NCBI GenBank assembly: GCA_037013495.1
Contig: CM072803.1
Coordinates: 54,883,627-54,947,626, forward strand
Source: Hippophae tibetana
Lineage: Eukaryota > Streptophyta > Magnoliopsida > Rosales > Elaeagnaceae
DNA: 64,000 nt
Direction of reading: 5' to 3'
This document shows, piece after piece, positions 54,074 through 64,000 of the stretch. The notes below the pieces were generated by a model that did not search any database, was not told where the DNA came from, and worked only from the letters and a program-made list of their open reading frames with translations. The position numbers and the translations under genes were made by a program. Each line of letters opens with the position of its first letter. Position 1 is the stretch's first letter.

Positions 54074-55715
54074 TGTCCCTTTCTCCCTAGAAATCTAGGT
54101 TTCAAACCCATTTTAAGAGTAAGAGTTAGTGAAATATGATGCTACATATTACGCTCATCCACAATAGAAATATTTCTAGCTAGGTAACAAAATGTTTACA
54201 AATGATGTCTGAAACAACCTCTATCCATCAACTTTTTTCATTTGGAAGGGAGGTAATATAATTTGCATAAATTTGCCTGTGCTAGGAATTGAGACTTACA
54301 AAGGAAAGAAAATAATCATATATCATCCGGAAAAATCAATAAGGGGAAAATAAAACATAATCATTTTCTCATATCTATATTATAAAAGAAAGTTGGCGAA
54401 ATAAATACTAAGCGTTTTATTTCCTAATAATTATGATATATTTAAGTGAAAATATTACGTCTTATAATGCAAAACTATTTAAATTTGAAATTGTTTTCAT
54501 TATTCTAAATAAGAGATCAATAATTCCCATTTTCGACTCATTTTTGACATCAATATTCTTACCTTACTTATAAGTTATTGTGGTTGTTTTGGAGGAGATC
54601 GTAATGAATTTGCCTTTGGTTGTCCCTTTCTCCCTAGAAATCTGGGTTTCAAAGCCATTTTAAGAGGAAGAGTTAGTGAAATATGATGCTACATATTACA
54701 CTCATCCACAATAGCAATATTTCTAGCTATTTAACAAGAAGTTTACAAATGATGTCTAAAAGAACCTCTATCCATCAACTTTTTAAGTTTGGAAGGGAGG
54801 TAATATAATTTGCATGAATTTTCCTGTGCGAGGAATTAGGACTTACAAAGGAAAGAAAATAATCATAGATCATGAGGAAAAATCAATAAGGGGAAAATAA
54901 AACATAATCATTTTCTCATATCTACATTATCAAAGAAAGTTGGCGAAATAAATACTACGTGTTTTATTTCCTAATAATTATGATATATTTAAGTGAAATT
55001 TTTACGTCTTATGATGCAAAACTATTTAAATTTGAAATTTTGTTCATTATTCTAAATAAGAGATCAATAATTCTCATTTTCGACTCATTTTTGACATCAA
55101 TATTCTTAACTTATTTATAAGTTATTGTGGTTGTTTTGGAAGAGATCGTAATAAATTTGCTTTTGGTTGTCCCTTTCTCCTTAGAAATCTAGGTTTCAAA
55201 CCCATTCTATGAGTAAGAGTTAGTGAAATATGATGCTACATATTACGCTCATCCACAATAGAAATTTTTCTAGCTAGGTAACAAAAAGTTTACAAAGGAT
55301 GTCTGAAACAACCTCAATCCATCAACTTTTTTTCATTTGGAAGGGAGGTAATATAATTTGGATGAATTTTCCTGGGCTAGGAATTAAGAATTACAAAGGA
55401 AAGAAAATAATCTCATATCATCGGGAAAAATCAATAAGGGGAAAATAATACATAATCATTTTCTCATATCTATATTATAAAAGAAACTTGGCGAAATAAA
55501 TACTACGCGTTTTATTTCCTAATAATTATGATATATTTAAGTGAAATTATTACGTCTTATGATGCAAAACTATTTAAATTTGAAATTTTGTTCATTATTC
55601 TAAATAAGAGATCAATAATTCTCATTTTAAACTCATTTTTGACATCAATATTCTTAACTTATTTATAAGTTATTCTGGTTGTTTTGGATGAGATCGTAAT
55701 GAATTTGCCTTTGGT
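54074..55715. repeat. Block Q-R-S, M100-M102
   Basis: Monomers start at 54074, 54621 and 55168 and repeat M95-M97 about 2736 bp downstream. M100 contains a short patch of class E markers at 54269-54291 inside otherwise class Q sequence. M101 has TTTTAAGTTTGG and a private GAAATTTTTACGTC. M102 loses part of the S set (GAATTAAGAATTAC, CTCATATCATCGG). Confidence 0.9.
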
Positions 55716-57356
55716 TGTCCCTTTCTCCCTAGAAATCTAGGTTTCAAACCCATTCTAAGAGTAAGAGTTAGTGAAATATGATGGTACATATTACGCTCAT
55801 CCACAATAGAAATGTTTCTAGCTAGGAAACAAAATGTTTACAAATGATGTCTGAAACAACCTCTATCCATCAACTTTTTTCATTTGGAAGGGATGTAATA
55901 TAATTTGCATGAATTTTCCTTTGCTTGGAATTAAGACTTGCAAAGGAAAGAAAATAATCATATATCATCCGGAAAAATCAATAAGCGGAAAATAAAACAT
56001 AATCATTTTCTCATGTCTATATTATAAAAGAAAGTTGGCAAAATAAATACTACGCGTTTTATTTCCTAATAATTAGGATATATTTAAATGAAATTATTAC
56101 GTCTTATGATGCAAAACTATTTAAATTTGAAATTTTGTTCATTATTCTAAATAAGAGATCAATAATTCTCATTTTCGACTCATTTTTGACATCAATATTC
56201 TTAACTTATTTATAAGTTATTGTGGTTGTTTTGGAAGAGATAGTAATAAATTTGCTTTTGGTTGTCCCTTTCTCCTTAGAAATCTAGGTTTCAAACCCAT
56301 TCTACGAGGAAGAGTTAGTGAAATATGATGCTACATATTACGCTCATCCACAATAGAAATTTTTCTAGCTAGGTAACAAAATGTTTACAAATGATGTCTG
56401 AAACAACCTCTATCCATCAACTTTTTTCATTTGGAAGGGAGGTAATATAATTTGCATGAATTTGCCTTTGCTTGGAATTAAGACTTACAAAGGAAAGAAA
56501 ATAATCATATATCATCCGGAAAAATCAATAAGGGGAAAATAAAACATAATCATTTTCTCATATCTATATTATAAAAGAAAGTTGGCGAAATAAATACTAC
56601 GCGTTTTATTTCCTAATAATTATGAAATATTTAAGTGAAAATATTACGTCGTATGATGCAAAACTATTTAAATTTGAAATTGTTTTCATTATTCTAAATA
56701 AGAGATCAATAATTCTCATTTTCGACTCATTTTTGACATCAATATTCTTAACTTACTTATAAGTTATTGTGGTTGTTTTGGAGGAGATCGTAATGAATTT
56801 GCCTTTGGTTGTCCCTTTCTCCCTAGAAATCTAGGTTTCAAAGCCTTTTTAGGAGGAAGAGTTAGTGAAATATGATGCTACATATTACGCTCATCCACAA
56901 TAGCAATTTTTCTAGCTATTTAACAAGAAGTTTACAAATGATGTCTAAAAGAACCTCTATCCATCAACTTTTTCCGTTTGGAAGGGAGGTAATATAATTT
57001 GCATGAATTTGCCTGTGCGGGGAATTAGGACTTACAAAGGAAAGAAAATAATCATAGATCATGAGGAAAAATCAATAAGGGGAAAATAAAACATAATCAT
57101 TTTCTCATATCTATATTATAAAAGAAAGTTGGCGAAATAAATACTACGCGTTTTATTTCCTAGTAATTATGATATATTTAAGTGAAATTATTACGTCTTA
57201 TGATGCAAAACTATTTAAATTTGAAATTTTGTTCATTATTCTAAATAAGAGATCAATAATTCTCATTTTAAACTCATTTTTGACATCAATATTCTTAACT
57301 TATTTATAAGTTATTCTGGTTGTTTTGGATGAGATCGTAATGAATTTGCCTTTGGT
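55716..57356. repeat. Trimeric HOR P-Q-R, copy 1 (1641 bp)
   Basis: Monomers start at 55716, 56263 and 56810. P has ATGATGGTACATATTACG, GGAAGGGATGTAATA, GACTTGCAAAGG and AATTAGGATATATT. Q has TTATGAAATATTTAAG and ATTACGTCGTATG. R has AGCTATTTAACAAG and CCGTTTGGAAGG. Private changes include ATAAGCGGAAAA in P, CATTCTACGAGGAAG in Q and CCTAGTAATT in R. Confidence 0.92.
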
Positions 57357-58997
57357 TGTCCCTTTCTCCCTAGAAATCTAGGTTTCAAACCCATTCTAAG
57401 AGTAAGAGTTAGTGAAATATGATGGTACATATTACGCTCATCCACAATAGAAATGTTTCTAGCTAGGAAACAAAATGTTTACAAATGATGTCTGAAACAA
57501 CCTCTATCCATCAACTTTTTTCATTTGGAAGGGATGTAATATAATTTGCATGAATTTTCCTTTGCTTGGAATTAAGACTTGCAAAGGAAAGAAAATAATC
57601 ATATATCATCCGGAAAAATCAATAAGGGGAAAATAAAACATAATCATTTTCTCATGTCTATATTATAAAAGAAAGTTGGCAAAATAAATACTACGCGTTT
57701 TATTTCCTAATAATTAGGATATATTTAAATGAAATTATTACGTCTTATGATGCAAAACTATTTAAATTTGAAATTTTGTTCATTATTCTAAATAAGAGAT
57801 CAATAATTCTCATTTTCGACTCATTTTTGACATCAATATTCTTAACTTATTTATAAGTTATTGTGGTTGTTTTGGAAGAGATAGTAATAAATTTGCTTTT
57901 GGTTGTCCCTTTCTCCTTAGAAATCTAGGTTTCAAACCCATTCTAAGAGGAAGAGTTTGTGAAATATGATGCTACATATTACGCTCATCCACAATAGAAA
58001 TTTTTCTAGCTAGGTAACAAAATGTTTACAAATGATGTCTGAAACAACCTCTATCCATCAACTTTTTCCATTTGGAAGGGAGGTAATATAATTTGCATGA
58101 ATTTGCCTTTGCTTGGAATTAAGACTTACAAAGGAAAGAAAATAATCATATATCATCCGGAAAAATCAATAAGGGGAAAATAAAACATAATCATTTTCTC
58201 ATATCTATATTATAAAAGAAAGTTGGCGAAATAAATACTACGCGTTTTATTTCCTAATAATTATGAAATATTTAAGTGAAAATATTACGTCGTATGATGC
58301 AAAACTATTTAAATTTGAAATTGTTTTCATTATTCTAAATAAGAGATCAATAATTCTCATTTTCGACTCATTTTTGACATCAATATTCTTAACTTACTTA
58401 TAAGTTATTGTGGTTGTTTTGGAGGAGATCGTAATGAATTTGCCTTTGGTTGTCCCTTTCTCCCTAGAAATCTAGGTTTCAAAGCCATTTTAGGAGGAAG
58501 AGTTAGTGAAATATGATGCTACATATTACGCTCATCCACAATAGCAATTTTTCTAGCTATTTAACAAGAAGTTTACAAATGATGTCTAAAAGAACCTCTA
58601 TCCATCAACTTTTTCCGTTTGGAAGGGAGGTAATATAATTTGCATGAATTTGCCTGTGCGGGGAATTAGGACATACAAAGGAAAGAAAATAATCATAGAT
58701 CATGAGGAAAAATCAATAAGGGGAAAATAAAACATAATCATTTTCTCATATCTATATTATAAAAGAAAGTTGGCGAAATAAATACTACGCGTTTTATTTC
58801 CTAATAATTATGATATATTTAAGTGAAATTATTACGTCTTATGATGCAAAACTATTTAAATTTGAAATTTTGTTCATTATTCTAAATAAGAGATCAATAA
58901 TTCTCATTTTAAACTCATTTTTGACATCAATATTCTTAACTTATTTATAAGTTATTCTGGTTGTTTTGGATGAGATCGTAATGAATTTGCCTTTGGT
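57357..58997. repeat. Trimeric HOR P-Q-R, copy 2 (1641 bp)
   Basis: Monomers start at 57357, 57904 and 58451, each exactly 1641 bp after its partner. It shares ATGATGGTACATATTACG and GACTTGCAAAGG with copy 1. Differences include GAAGAGTTTGTG and CTTTTTCCATTTGG in Q and AGGACATACAAAGG in R. Confidence 0.92.
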
Positions 58998-61185
58998 TGT
59001 CCCTTTCTCCCTAGAAATCTAGGTTTCAAACCCATTCTAAGAGTAAGAGTTAGTGAAATATGATGCTACATATTACGCTCATCCACAATAGAAATATTTC
59101 TAGCTAGGTAACAAAATGTTTACAAATGATGTCTGAAACAACCTCTATCCATCAACTTTTGTCATTTGGAAGGGATGTAATATAATTTGCATGAATTTGC
59201 CTTTGCTTGGAATTAAGACTTACAAAGGAAAGAAAATAATCATATATCATCCCGAAAAATCAATAAGGGGAAAATAAAACATAATCATTTTCTCATGTCT
59301 ATATTATAAAAGAAAGTTGGCAAAATAAATACTAAGCGTTTTATTTCCTAATAATTAGGATATATTTAAATGAAATTATTACGTCTTATGATGCAAAACT
59401 ATTTAAATTTGAAATTTTGTTCATTATTCTAAATAAGAGATCAATAATTCTCATTTTCGACTTATTTTTGACATAAATATTCTTAACTAATTTATAAGTT
59501 ATTGTGGTTGTTTTGGAAGAGATAGTAATAAATTTGCTTTTGGTTGTCCCTTTCTCCTTAGAAATCTAGGTTTCAAACCCATTCTATAAGTAAGAGTTAG
59601 TGAAATATGATGCTACATATTACGCTCATCCACAATAGCAATTTTTCTAGTTATGTAACAAGAAGTTTACAAATGATGTCTAAAACAACCACTATCCATC
59701 AACTTTTTCCGTTTGGAAGGGAGGTAATATAATTTGCATGAATTTGCCTGTGCGGGGAATTAGGACTTACAAAGGAAAGAAAATAATCATAGATCATGAG
59801 GAAAAATCAATAAGGAGAAAATAAAACATAATCATTTTCTCATATCTATATTATAAAAGAAAGTTGGCGAAATAAATACTACGCATTTTATTTCCTAATA
59901 ATTATGATATATTTAAGTGAAATTATTATGTCTTATGATGCAAAACTATTTAAATTTGAAATTTTGTTCATTATTCTAAATAAGAGATCAATAATTCTCA
60001 TTTTAAACTCATTTTTGACATCAATATTCTTAACTTATTTATAAGTTATTCTGGTTGTTTTGGATGAGATCGTAATGAATTTGCCTTTGGTTGTCCCTTT
60101 CTCCCTAGAAATCTAGGTTTCAAACCCATTCTAAGAGTAAGAGTTAGTGAAATATGATGCTACATATTACGCTCATCCACAATAGAAATTTTTCTAGCTA
60201 GGTAACAAAATGTTTACAAATGATGTCTGAAACAACCTCTATCCATCAACTTTTTTCATTTGGAAGGGAGGTAATATAATTTGCATGAATTTGCCTTTGC
60301 TTGGAATTAAGACTTACAAAGGAAAGAAAATAATCATATATCATCCGGAAAAATCAATAAGGGGAAAATAAAACATAATCATTTTCTCATATCTATATTA
60401 TAAAAGAAAGTTGGCGAAATAAATACTACGCGTTTTATTTCCTAATAATTATGAAATATTTAAGTGAAAATATTACGTCTTATGATGCAAAACTATTTAA
60501 ATTTGAAATTGTTTTCATTATTCTAAATAAGAGATCAATAATTCTCATTTTTGACTCATTTTTGACATCAATATTCTTAACTTACTTATAAGTTATTGTG
60601 GTTGTTTTGGAGGAGATCGTAATGAATTTGCCTTTGGTTGTCCCTTTCTCCATAGAAATCTAGGTTTCAAAGCCATTTTAAGAGGAAGAGTTAGTGAAAT
60701 ATGATGCTACATATTACGCTCATCCACAATAGCAATATTTCTAGCTATTTAACAAGAAGTTTACAAATGATGTCTAAAAGAACCTCTATCCATCAACTTT
60801 TTCCGTTTGGAAGGGAGGTAATATAATTTGCATGAATTTGCCTGTGCGGGGAATTAGGACTTACAAAGGAAAGAAAATAATCATAGATCATGAGGAAAAA
60901 TCAATAAGGGGAAAATAAAACATAATCATTTTCTCATATCTATATTATAAAAGAAAGTTGGCGAAATAAATACTACGCGTTTTATTTCCTAATAATTATG
61001 ATATATTTAAGTGAAATTATAACGTCTTATGATGCAAAACTATTTAAATTTGAAATTTTGTTCATTATTCTAAATAAGAGATCAATAATTCTCATTTTAA
61101 ACTCATTTTTGACATCAATATTCTAAACTTATTTATAAGTTATTCTGGTTGTTTTGGAGGAGATCGTAATGAATTTGCCTTTGGT
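58998..61185. repeat. Interrupted trimer P-(C)-Q-R, M109-M112
   Basis: Monomers start at 58998 (P), 59545 (C), 60092 (Q) and 60639 (R). A class C monomer (CTATAAGTAAG, ACTACGCATTTT) sits between P and Q, breaking the trimer. P here has CATCCCGAAAAATC, ACTAAGCGTTTT and ACTAATTTATAAG. M112 starts TCTCCATAGAAATC and has the private ATTATAACGTC. Confidence 0.9.
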
Positions 61186-61732
61186 TGTCCCTTTCTCCCT
61201 AGAAATCTAGGTTTCAAACCCATTCTAAGAGTAAGAGTTAGTGAAATATGATGCTACATATTACGCTCATCCACAATAGAAATGTTTCTAGCTAGGTAAC
61301 AAAATGTTTACAAATGATGTCTGAAACAACCTCTATCCATCAACTTTTTTCATTTGGAAGGGATGTAATATAATTTGCATGAATTTGCCTTTGCTTGGAA
61401 TTAAGACTTACAAAGGAAAGAAAATAATCATATATCATCCGGAAAAATCAATAAGGGGAAAATAAAACATAATCATTTTCTCATATCTATATTATAAAAG
61501 AAAGTTGGCGAAATAAATACTACGCGTTTTATTTCCTAATAATTATGAAATATTTAAGTGAAAATATTACGTCGTATGATGCAAAACTATTTAAATTTGA
61601 AATTGTTTTCATTATTCTAAATAAGAGATCAATAATTCTCATTTTCGACTCATTTTTAACATCAATATTCTTAACTTACTTATAAGTTATTGTGGTTGTT
61701 TTGGAGGAGATCGTAATGAATTTGCCTTTGGT
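61186..61732. repeat. Mosaic monomer M113 (class P into class Q)
   Basis: The first half is P (AGAAATGTTTCTAGC, GGAAGGGATGTAATA). The second half is Q (TTATGAAATATTTAAG, ATTACGTCGTATG, AAATTGTTTTCATT). The following monomers R-P-C match M108-M110 at 3282 bp, so M113 looks like the junction of an unequal exchange that joined a P start to a Q end. Because the exchange was in register, monomer length stays 547 bp. Confidence 0.88.
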
Positions 61733-63373
61733 TGTTCCTTTCTCCCTAGAAATCTAGGTTTCAAAGCCATTTTAGGAGGAAGAGTTAGTGAAACATGATG
61801 CTACATATTACGCTCATCCACAATAGCAATTTTTCTAGCTATTTAACAAGAAGTTTACAAATGATGTCTAAAAGAACCTCTATCCATCAACTTTTTCCGT
61901 TTGGAAGGGAGGTAATATAATTTGCATGAATTTGCCTGTGCGGGGAATTAGGACATACAAAGGAAAGAAAATAATCATAGATCATGAGGAAAAATCAATA
62001 AGGGGAAAATAAAACATAATCATTTTCTCATATCTATATTATAAAAGAAAGTTGGCGAAATAAATACTACGCGTTTTATTTCCTAATAATTATGATATAT
62101 TTAAGTGAAATTATTACGTCTTATGATGCAAAACTATTTAAATTTGAAATTTTGTTCATTATTCTAAATAAGAGATCAATAATTCTCATTTTAAACTCAT
62201 TTTTGACATCAATATTCTTAACTTATTTATAAGTTATTCTGGTTGTTTTGGATGAGATCGTAATGAATTTGCCTTTGGTTGTCCCTTTCTCCCTAGAAAT
62301 CTAGGTTTCAAACCCATTCTAAGAGTAAGAGTTAGTGAAATATGATGCTACATATTACGCTCATCCACAATAGAAATATTTCTAGCTAGGTAACAAAATG
62401 TTTACAAATGATGTCTGAAACAACCTCTATCCATCAACTTTTTTCATTTGGAAGGGATGTAATATAATTTGCATGAATTTGCCTTTGCTTGGAATTAAGA
62501 CTTACAAAGGAAAGAAAATAATCATATATCATCCCGAAAAATCAATAAGGGGAAAATAAAACATAATCATTTTCTCATGTCTATATTATAAAAGAAAGTT
62601 GGCAAAATAAATACTAAGCGTTTTATTTCCTAATAATTAGGATATATTTAAATGAAATTATTACGTCTTATGATGCAAAACTATTTAAATTTGAAATTTT
62701 GTTCATTATTCTAAATAAGAGATCAATAATTCTCATTTTCGACTTATTTTTGACATAAATATTCTTAACTAATTTATAAGTTATTGTGGTTGTTTTGGAA
62801 GAGATAGTAATAAATTTGCTTTTGGTTGTCCCTTTCTCCTTAGAAATCTAGGTTTCAAACCCATTCTATAAGTAAGAGTTAGTGAAATATGATGCTACAT
62901 ATTACGCTCATCCACAATAGCAATTTTTCTAGTTATGTAACAAGAAGTTTACAAATGATGTCTAAAACAACCACTATCCATCAACTTTTTCCGTTTGGAA
63001 GGGAGGTAATATAATTTGCATGAATTTGCCTGTGCGGGGAATTAGGACTTACAAAGGAAAGAAAATAATCATAGATCATGAGGAAAAATCAATAAGGAGA
63101 AAATAAAACATAATCATTTTCTCATATCTATATTATAAAAGAAAGTTGGCGAAATAAATACTACGCATTTTATTTCCTAATAATTATGATATATTTAAGT
63201 GAAATTATTATGTCTTATGATGCAAAACTATTTAAATTTGAAATTTTGTTCATTATTCTAAATAAGAGATCAATAATTCTCATTTTAAACTCATTTTTAA
63301 CATCAATATTCTTAACTTATTTATAAGTTATTGTGGTTGTTTTGGATGAGATCGTAATGAATTTGCCGTTGGT
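61733..63373. repeat. R-P-C/S, second copy of a six-monomer (3282 bp) segment
   Basis: Monomers start at 61733 (R), 62280 (P) and 62827 (C into S). They match 58451, 58998 and 59545 at exactly 3282 bp, sharing AGGACATACAAAGG, CATCCCGAAAAATC, GACTTATTTTTGACATAAAT and ATTATTATGTC. M114 has private TGTTCCTTTC and AAACATGATGC. In M116 the match to M110 stops after 63211; from 63299 (TTTTTAACATC) to the end it matches M97, including AATTTGCCGTTGG. Confidence 0.9.
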
Positions 63374-63920
63374 TGTCCCTTTCTCCCTAGAAATCTTGGT
63401 TTCAAACCCATTCTAAGAGTAAGAGTTAGTGAAATATGATGCTACATATTACGCTCATCCACAATAGAAATTTTTCTAGCTAGGTAACAAAATGTTTACA
63501 AATGATGTCTGAAACAACCTCTATCCATCAACTTTTTTCATTTGGAAGGGAGGTAATATAATTTGCATGAATTTGCCTTTGCTTGGAATTAACACTTACA
63601 AATTAAAGAAAATAATCATATATCATCCGGAAAAATCAATAAAGGGAAAATAAAACATAATCATTTTCTCAAGTCTATATTATAAAAGAAAGTTGGCGAA
63701 ATAAATACTACGCGTTTTAGTTCTTAATAATTATGATATATTTAAATGAAATTATTACGTCTTATGATGCAAAACTATTTAAATTTGAAATTTTGTTCAT
63801 TATTCTAAATAAGAGATCAATAATTCTCATTTTCGACTCATTTTTGACATCAATATTCTTAACTTATTTATAAGTTATTGTGGTTGTTTTGGAAGAGATA
63901 GTAATAAATTTGCTTTTGGT
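63374..63920. repeat. Class B monomer M117
   Basis: It has AATCTTGGTTTC, AATTAACACTTACAAATTA, CCGGAAAAATC, CTCAAGTC and TAGTTCTTAATAATTATG. It matches M98 (52980-53526) at 10,394 bp, 19 monomers, with no difference seen. Together with the end of M116 it shows that a copy of the 52.9 kb region begins here and runs off the window. Confidence 0.92.
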
Positions 63921-64000
63921 TGTCCCTTTCTCCTTAGAAATCTAGGTTTCAAACCCATTCTATAAGTAAGAGTTAGTGAAATATGATGCTACATATTACG
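63921..64000. repeat. Partial class C monomer M118 cut by the window edge
   Basis: The 80 bp read CTCCTTAGAAATCTAGG and CATTCTATAAGTAAG, class C, as in M99, the expected next monomer if the 10,394 bp copy continues. The array evidently extends past the window. Confidence 0.92.

Larger units (their letters stand above)
1..64000. repeat. Satellite DNA array, ~547 bp monomer
   Basis: The motif TGTCCCTTTCTCC or a close variant recurs every 545-550 bp from the first to the last base, always on the same strand, giving 117 monomers and an 80 bp partial one. Every stretch between anchors reads as the same sequence with scattered substitutions; no unrelated DNA interrupts it. Most monomers are 547 bp. 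Classes F, B and E/F are usually 546, classes S, M22, M23 and M95 are 548, and one copy is 550. All frames carry frequent stops. Long homogeneous arrays of this monomer size are typical of centromeric or heterochromatic satellites in eukaryotes; that location is inference. A structural or chromatin role is possible, but nothing here proves one. Confidence 0.98.

Noticed and set aside
1-64000. CRISPR array (regularly repeated units)
   Set aside because: The repeating unit is ~547 bp with no short repeat/unique spacer alternation; all parts of the unit repeat.
1-64000. Transposon or retroelement inside the array
   Set aside because: No stretch departs from the monomer; I found no terminal repeats, target-site duplications, or reverse transcriptase or transposase-like reading frames.
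1-64000. Smaller ancestral subrepeats within the 547 bp monomer
   Set aside because: I compared thirds and halves by eye and found only short AT-rich similarities, such as repeated ATCAT and AAATTT, no convincing internal periodicity. A computed self-alignment of the consensus could overturn this.

Overview
The whole 64 kb window is one uninterrupted, head-to-tail satellite DNA array. The monomer is about 547 bp and AT-rich (roughly a quarter G+C in lines counted by hand). I cut it, arbitrarily, at the motif TGTCCCTTTCTCC. By that phase there are 117 monomers (M1-M117) plus the first 80 bp of an 118th. Apart from one 473 bp truncated copy, all are 545-550 bp and all lie in the same orientation. 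I see no gene, RNA gene, transposon, CRISPR array, inversion or unique sequence. An array this long with multi-monomer higher-order repeats (HORs) points to a eukaryotic chromosome, in centromeric, pericentromeric or other heterochromatin. The species cannot be fixed from this sequence, and I do not recognise the family from memory; plant or animal is open.

Monomers fall into variant classes, defined here by short tags: E (GACGCTACATAATACGCTC), F (CCACTTTAGCAATTTTTC), G (CCTTAGAAATGTAGG), H (ATAGAAAATTTTCTTTC), I (CACTATAGCAATTGTTC), J (CCCATGCTAGGAGAAAG), K (AACAGCAATATTTCCGG), B (AATCTTGGTTTC with AATTAACACTTACAAA), C (ATTCTATAAGTAAG with CATCTTTGATATC), D (CATTCTACGAGGAAG with ACTTATGTATAAG), P (GAAGGGATGTAATA with AATTAGGATATA), Q (AAATTGTTTTCATT), R (AGCTATTTAACAAG), S (AAAGGATGTCTGAAAC) and T (GTTGGTGAAATAAATAC with CCTAACAATT).

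Layout. 1-1092: E-F lead-in. 1093-6560: 2734 bp pentamer G-H-E-G-E/F, two copies. 6561-11477: G, F/T, T, T, T-like, F, F, G, F. 11478-13667: I-I-I-J. 13668-16951: G-R-G-E-I/D-H. 16952-20233: E-F-G trimer (1641 bp), two copies. 20234-21800: truncated I, then J and K. 21801-30001: H-B-C-D tetramer (2187 bp), about 3.75 copies. 30002-35473: Q-R-S-B-C-K-S-B-C-(x/H). 35474-38753: B-C-D-H-B-C. 38754-44225: a near-perfect second copy of Q-R-S-B-C-K-S-B-C-(x/H). 44226-49148: E-F-G, E-F-I, E-F-I trimers. 49149-51336: J-K-H-B. 51337-55715: C/Q-R-S-B-C-Q-R-S. 55716-62279: P-Q-R trimers with interruptions. 62280-64000: P, C/S hybrid, B and partial C.

The layers nest. The H-B-C-D tetramers lie inside an 8752 bp, 16-monomer tandem duplication. 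That in turn lies between two related flanks (about 16.7-22.9 kb and 44.0-51.3 kb) offset by 27-28 kb, so the window also holds a duplication at the scale of about 50 monomers. Mosaic monomers mark switch points between classes, and one short patch looks like gene conversion. The array therefore reads as a record of repeated unequal exchange, much of it recent. The two longest ORFs (67 and 72 codons) are chance products of one extra base in two adjacent monomers.
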